From: JAQBFJ01 sp032123435
GTDB taxonomy: Bacteria; Verrucomicrobiota; Kiritimatiellia; UBA8416; JAQBFJ01
Direction: 5' to 3'
Assembly (NCBI GenBank): GCA_032123435.1
Contig: JAQBFJ010000131.1
Span: 1-17,962 of the forward strand
DNA length: 17,962 nt
Of this stretch, positions 14,834 to 17,962 are shown piece after piece. How positions within the stretch are numbered: the stretch's first letter is position 1; every line of letters begins with the position of its first letter. The translations under genes and the position numbers were made by a program. The notes beneath the pieces were generated by a model. That model ran no database searches and was not told where the DNA came from. It saw only the letters and a list, made by a program, of their open reading frames with translations.

Positions 14834-14859
14834 TTTTGACTTGATTCGCGCTTTTGACT
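14834..14859 (+). promoter_or_regulatory. Direct repeat TTTTGACT x2 upstream of histidine kinase
   Basis: TTTTGACT occurs at 14834-14841 and 14852-14859, repeated every 18 bases. Each contains TTGACT, close to the -35 consensus TTGACA, but no good -10 hexamer lies 16-18 bases downstream of either. They may be half-sites for a regulator, or chance. The second copy overlaps the TTG that opens the longest reading frame of the kinase. Confidence 0.25.
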
Positions 14860-14892
14860 GCTTGTAAAGTGTTCGAAATAACGGATGGTGCC

Positions 14893-16392
14893 ATGACCCC
14901 GAAAACAACAACTGATGATATTAAGGCAGATGACGCGTTCCTGCGCGATCTAATCTCTTCTCTTCCATACGGCGTTGCTGTCCTGGATAATGATGGAGTC
15001 GTGAAATTCACAAATTGCGCCATGACGGAATTGTCAGGATTCGATATTCATAATGTTCGTACCATGGAAGATTGGGTAGAAAAAGTATTTACCGATCCTG
15101 GTGAGCATAAGATCATAGAAGAGTTATGGCGCCAAATCGCTGCAAGTGCGGATGTGACTGAGAACGATATTTTGATCACACGCAAGGATAAACAGAAACG
15201 ATGGTGTCAGTTTCGCACAACAAGGATGTCAAATGGCAACATCATAGTTACTGGCATGGATGTGACGGACAAAAAATCCCTTCATGAGGAAGCCAGGCGA
15301 TTATTTGCCGCGGTTCGTGACGCGGCAGAATCTATAATTGTTACGGATACAAAAGGGGATATTCTATATGTGAACCCATGGTTCGAGCAAATGACCGGAT
15401 ATACGCGAGATGAGATTGTGGGGCAGAACACGCGCGTACTCGGCAGTGGTATGCAGGATAAAGCATTCTACGCGGATCTTTGGGCTACTATAACGAACGG
15501 TAAAACATGGCGCGGCCATTTTGTAAATAAAAGGAAAGATGGTAAGTTATTTGAAGAAAATGCGGTTATTTCTCCTGTTCTCGGCGAATCGGGCGATATA
15601 GTCAATTATGTTGCAGTTAAACGTGATGTTACGCATGAACGTGGCCTCGAAAACCAGATGCAGCAATCACAGAAAATGGCCGCCGTTGGTCAGCTGGCTT
15701 ATAGAATAGCACATGACTTCACCAATGCTCTCGTAGTAATCATGGGAAATACCCAGATGGCAATACAGAAAGCCCTTGATCCGTCAGCAGTGCGATTGCA
15801 TCTCAATGAGGTTATATCGTCCGCTAACCATGTTTTAGGATTGACGGCGGAACTGTTGGCTTTCGCTAATCCGCACCCGGGAGTTAGAAGAAATATACAG
15901 CTTGGTAAAACAGTGTGTGGTATTGAAGAAATGATCAAAAGGGCCATGACTGAGAAAGTCAAATTATCTGTGGCCGTAGATGATGGAGGTTGTTGTGTCA
16001 ATGTTGATCCCACCCAGATAGAACAGGTAATTATGCACCTGACGATAAACGCGTGCGAAGCAATGCCGGAAGGCGGCGAACTCAGGATTAAAACTTATTG
16101 TGCCGATCTGTCAGCCCGCGAAATGATGAGACTGGGAGCAGGTATGGATCAGAAACACCTGTGTGAGAAAAAATACGCTGTGCTTTCAGTGATTGATGCC
16201 GGGCGAGGTATGACGCCTGAGCAGAAATTGCGTGTTTTTGAACCATTTTATTCCACCAAAGAAGACAAGAAAAACGCAGGCCTTGGACTTGCCGCTGTAT
16301 ATAATATAATAAAACAGCATGATGGGCATATCACGGTTGACAGCATTCCCGGACAAGGTTCAACTTTTAATGTTTTCCTGCCACTGGTTTAA
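14893..16392 (+). CDS. PAS-PAS sensor histidine kinase, NtrB-like, soluble
   Basis: A 499-residue kinase, taking ATG 14893 (GGATGG just upstream) over an in-frame TTG at 14854. Two PAS domains follow each other at about 12-127 (SLPYGVAVLDNDGVVKFTN) and 136-247 (VRDAAESIIVTDTKGDILYVNPWFEQMTGYTRDEIVG, with a PAC end). The dimerisation/phosphoacceptor helix has His274 in RIAHDFTNALVVIMGN, a variant of the usual AHDFNN. The ATPase domain has an N-box NACEAM (from Asn386), DAGRGM at 435-440, FEPFYSTK and GLGLAAVYNI. No membrane segment is present, so it senses a cytoplasmic or redox/ligand signal. No response regulator is adjacent, so it is an orphan here. It lies 89 bases after top6A on the same strand. 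Confidence 0.9.
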   Translation: MTPKTTTDDIKADDAFLRDLISSLPYGVAVLDNDGVVKFTNCAMTELSGFDIHNVRTMEDWVEKVFTDPGEHKIIEELWRQIAASADVTENDILITRKDKQKRWCQFRTTRMSNGNIIVTGMDVTDKKSLHEEARRLFAAVRDAAESIIVTDTKGDILYVNPWFEQMTGYTRDEIVGQNTRVLGSGMQDKAFYADLWATITNGKTWRGHFVNKRKDGKLFEENAVISPVLGESGDIVNYVAVKRDVTHERGLENQMQQSQKMAAVGQLAYRIAHDFTNALVVIMGNTQMAIQKALDPSAVRLHLNEVISSANHVLGLTAELLAFANPHPGVRRNIQLGKTVCGIEEMIKRAMTEKVKLSVAVDDGGCCVNVDPTQIEQVIMHLTINACEAMPEGGELRIKTYCADLSAREMMRLGAGMDQKHLCEKKYAVLSVIDAGRGMTPEQKLRVFEPFYSTKEDKKNAGLGLAAVYNIIKQHDGHITVDSIPGQGSTFNVFLPLV

Positions 16393-16455
16393 CCTTCAGC
16401 AGTTCTTGATTATTGATACAAGATTGGTGCATTCTGTCATGTTTCTTAAAATATT

Positions 16456-17658
16456 ATGACTGCAATACCGCGCATAACTCTTAAACCGGGCCGGGATAAA
16501 TCAGTGCGACGCCGGCATCCATGGATATTCTCAGGCGCTATCGCTGATGTCTCGGGGCATCCCGAATCAGGTGAAACCGTTCATGTATGCGAGCATAACG
16601 GATCCTTGCTTGGATCAGGCGCGTATTCGCCAAGCTCTCAGATACGAGTCAGAATGTGGTCGTTCGACGCAAAAGAAAAAATAGATGGGGATTTCATCGC
16701 CGGACGGCTTCGTGACGCGATCGACATGCGCCAATCACTAATGTCTGATACCAATGCGTTTCGTCTGGTTAATGCCGAATCTGACGGTCTGCCGGGGCTG
16801 GTAATTGATCGTTACGCCGACTTTCTGGTGTGCCAGTTTACGGCGGCCGGAGTCGAACGCTGGAAAAATGATATCGTGTCGGCTTTGGCGGAACTTGCCC
16901 AGTGCAATGGGATTTATGAGCGATCCGACGGAAGTGACCGTGATAAAGAAGGATTGCAGACTGCGGTGGGCTCAGTCAACGGCTTTGAACCAACAGATCT
17001 TATCGAAATAATCGAGAATTCATGCAGGTTCCTTGTTGATATCAGAAAAGGACAAAAAACGGGTTTCTATCTCGATCAGCGCGATAACAGAGCTTGTATT
17101 GCGCAGTACTCAAATAATGCGCATGTGTTGAATTGTTTCTCCTATACGGGCGGATTCGGAATTACAGCATTGAAAGCAGGTGCTTCACGGATCGTAAATG
17201 TTGACGCCTCGTCGAATACTCTCGATTTGTTGAATGAGAATTTCAAACTTAACGGATTAGATTTGACAAAGATCGCAAACGTTCAAGGAGATGCTTTTGA
17301 TGTCCTGAGAGAAATGGGGCGAAAAAAAGAACTGTTCGATATAGTTGTTCTGGACCCGCCTAAATTTGTCTCATCCAAAGATCAATTGCACGCGGCATGT
17401 CGCGGATATAAGGATATTAATATGCAGGGCTTTAAACTGGTCAAGCCGGGTGGACTGCTTTTCACTTTCTCCTGTTCCGGCATGCTTGATTCGGCGCTTT
17501 TCAGTAAAATTGTTGCTGATGCGGCGCTGGATGCCAGACGACAAGCGCAGATTATCAGGCGATTAGGTCAGGCAGTGGATCATCCCGTCTTACTCTCTTT
17601 TCCTGAGGGTAATTACCTTAAAGGCCTGCTTTGCCGTTGTGATGCCAAATCCCGTTAG
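16456..17658 (+). CDS. rlmI: RlmI-like class I SAM-dependent rRNA (cytosine-5) methyltransferase
   Basis: A 400-residue methyltransferase of the RlmI family, which in E. coli makes m5C1962 in 23S rRNA. A PUA-like N-terminal domain begins ITLKPGRDKSVRRRHPWIFSGAI. KGQKTGFYLDQRDNR at 198-212 is a family hallmark. The Rossmann fold has LNCFSYTGGFGITALKAGA (SAM-binding) and NVDASSNTLDLLNENFKLNG. The catalytic site has LDPPKF at 299-304 and FSCSGML, with the probable nucleophile Cys340. The length equals that of E. coli RlmI. No strong ribosome binding site precedes the ATG. It follows the kinase by 63 bases. Its TAG stop is the first codon of the 16-base repeat also seen at 7203. The exact target base is inferred from the family. 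Confidence 0.9.
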   Translation: MTAIPRITLKPGRDKSVRRRHPWIFSGAIADVSGHPESGETVHVCEHNGSLLGSGAYSPSSQIRVRMWSFDAKEKIDGDFIAGRLRDAIDMRQSLMSDTNAFRLVNAESDGLPGLVIDRYADFLVCQFTAAGVERWKNDIVSALAELAQCNGIYERSDGSDRDKEGLQTAVGSVNGFEPTDLIEIIENSCRFLVDIRKGQKTGFYLDQRDNRACIAQYSNNAHVLNCFSYTGGFGITALKAGASRIVNVDASSNTLDLLNENFKLNGLDLTKIANVQGDAFDVLREMGRKKELFDIVVLDPPKFVSSKDQLHAACRGYKDINMQGFKLVKPGGLLFTFSCSGMLDSALFSKIVADAALDARRQAQIIRRLGQAVDHPVLLSFPEGNYLKGLLCRCDAKSR

Positions 17659-17671
17659 CCCGCATATTGCA
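17656..17671 (+). repeat. Dispersed repeat copy 2 (TAGCCCGCATATTGCA)
   Basis: Identical over 16 bases to 7203-7218 and in the same orientation. Here too the first three bases are the TAG stop of the upstream gene. It is followed by CCAATTCAGAAGGCAG, which differs from copy 1 apart from a short CAGAA. Confidence 0.6.
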
Positions 17672-17962
17672 CCAATTCAGAAGGCAGTAGATGCACGGCA
17701 TTGTGAGAAGAAAAATATTTTACCACGGAGCACACGGAGATTCGGAGAAGAAAGAAGAGAAGAGAGTTGATTTAATTCGGAAACGAGTGTTTCACAATTA
17801 AATCAATACTTTGCATGTTGGAGGGGATCCGGCTTCGGTCGCAATAGCGAGCTACGCCGGGACAAGGGAGATGAGGTTATCTCTGAGGTCTGCTCCATGA
17901 CAACAACGTTGCATCAAATCATGGATTGCGAAGCAATATTGGATTTGATGTAACCCTCGGGT
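17672..17962. other. Non-coding tail with repeat debris
   Basis: No gene was found in the last 291 bases. At about 17720-17745 is TACCACGGAGCACACGGAG, a phrase often seen at or before the start of GxxExxY-type genes and as intergenic debris in environmental bacterial genomes. Reading it as protein (HGAHGDSEKKEEK) gives only a short frame that stops soon after, so it would be a relic. An imperfect hairpin lies at 17829-17860. The stretch after it ends at the window edge without a recognisable frame. Confidence 0.35.
17829..17860. repeat. Imperfect hairpin, probable dispersed intergenic repeat
   Basis: CCGGC at 17829-17833 pairs with GCCGG at 17856-17860. An inner stem pairs TCGC 17839-17842 with GCGA 17847-17850 around an AATA loop. 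The two stems are separated by a 5x5 internal loop. The GAGCTACGCCGGGACAAG phrase resembles GC-rich intergenic palindromes common in large bacterial genomes; copy number cannot be judged from this window. Confidence 0.4.

Noticed and set aside
16405..16430. TCTTG/CAAGA dyad between the kinase and rlmI as a terminator
   Set aside because: The stem is 5 bp with a 10-base loop and no T-tract.
1..17962. CRISPR array, tRNA, rRNA, or a known defence or toxin-antitoxin system
   Set aside because: No regularly spaced repeats, no cloverleaf-like sequence and no Cas, restriction, nuclease-toxin or reverse-transcriptase motifs were seen.

Overview
The window looks like a chromosomal piece of a bacterium from the PVC superphylum (Planctomycetota, Verrucomicrobiota, Lentisphaerota, Kiritimatiellota and relatives) or a close neighbour such as Omnitrophota. 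The main evidence is an adjacent pair of genes for a Minf_1886-type protein, a family described as restricted to Planctomycetes and Verrucomicrobia, and a DUF1844 protein. Signal peptides, an outer-membrane-type beta-barrel candidate and intergenic debris of the kind common in these genomes fit a diderm. The exact phylum is inference. Base composition looks even and moderate, with no obvious island of foreign composition.

Layout. The left edge (1-135, minus) is the N-terminus of an IS1634-like transposase cut by the window. Next, on the plus strand, come a small membrane protein (368-538) behind a palindrome that encloses TATAAT, an overlapping 38-codon ORF, a family 2 glycosyltransferase (674-1366) and phosphatidylglycerophosphatase A (1390-1890). 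Facing them on the minus strand is a sulfate-activation operon, sat then cysC (3724 down to 1894). A GYF_2/DUF4339 multi-pass membrane protein (3870-5114) runs divergently from sat. A minus-strand operon follows: HIT hydrolase, Minf_1886 protein, DUF1844 protein (6440 down to 5125). Divergent from it is a small outer membrane protein (6546-7205). leuS (9876-7285) and a secreted ankyrin-MORN protein (11139-9913) are both on the minus strand. After a 742-base gap without a convincing gene, the plus strand carries topoisomerase VI subunits B and A (11882-14803), a PAS-PAS histidine kinase (14893-16392) and an RlmI-type rRNA methyltransferase (16456-17658). The last 304 bases look like intergenic repeat debris.

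How the genes relate. Most are housekeeping: leucyl-tRNA synthetase, rRNA methylation, phospholipid synthesis and sulfate activation to APS and PAPS. The standout is a complete two-gene topoisomerase VI (type IIB) locus. This enzyme is typical of archaea and plants and occurs only in scattered bacteria; both subunits keep their ATPase, catalytic-tyrosine and Toprim motifs. The least understood parts are the HIT/Minf_1886/DUF1844 operon, the GYF_2 membrane protein, the ankyrin-MORN secreted protein and the small membrane protein with its palindromic promoter. A 16-base sequence starting exactly at the TAG stop occurs after both the outer membrane protein and rlmI, with a looser third copy in the large gap; it may be the end of a mobile element. 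I found no CRISPR array, tRNA, rRNA or recognisable defence system.
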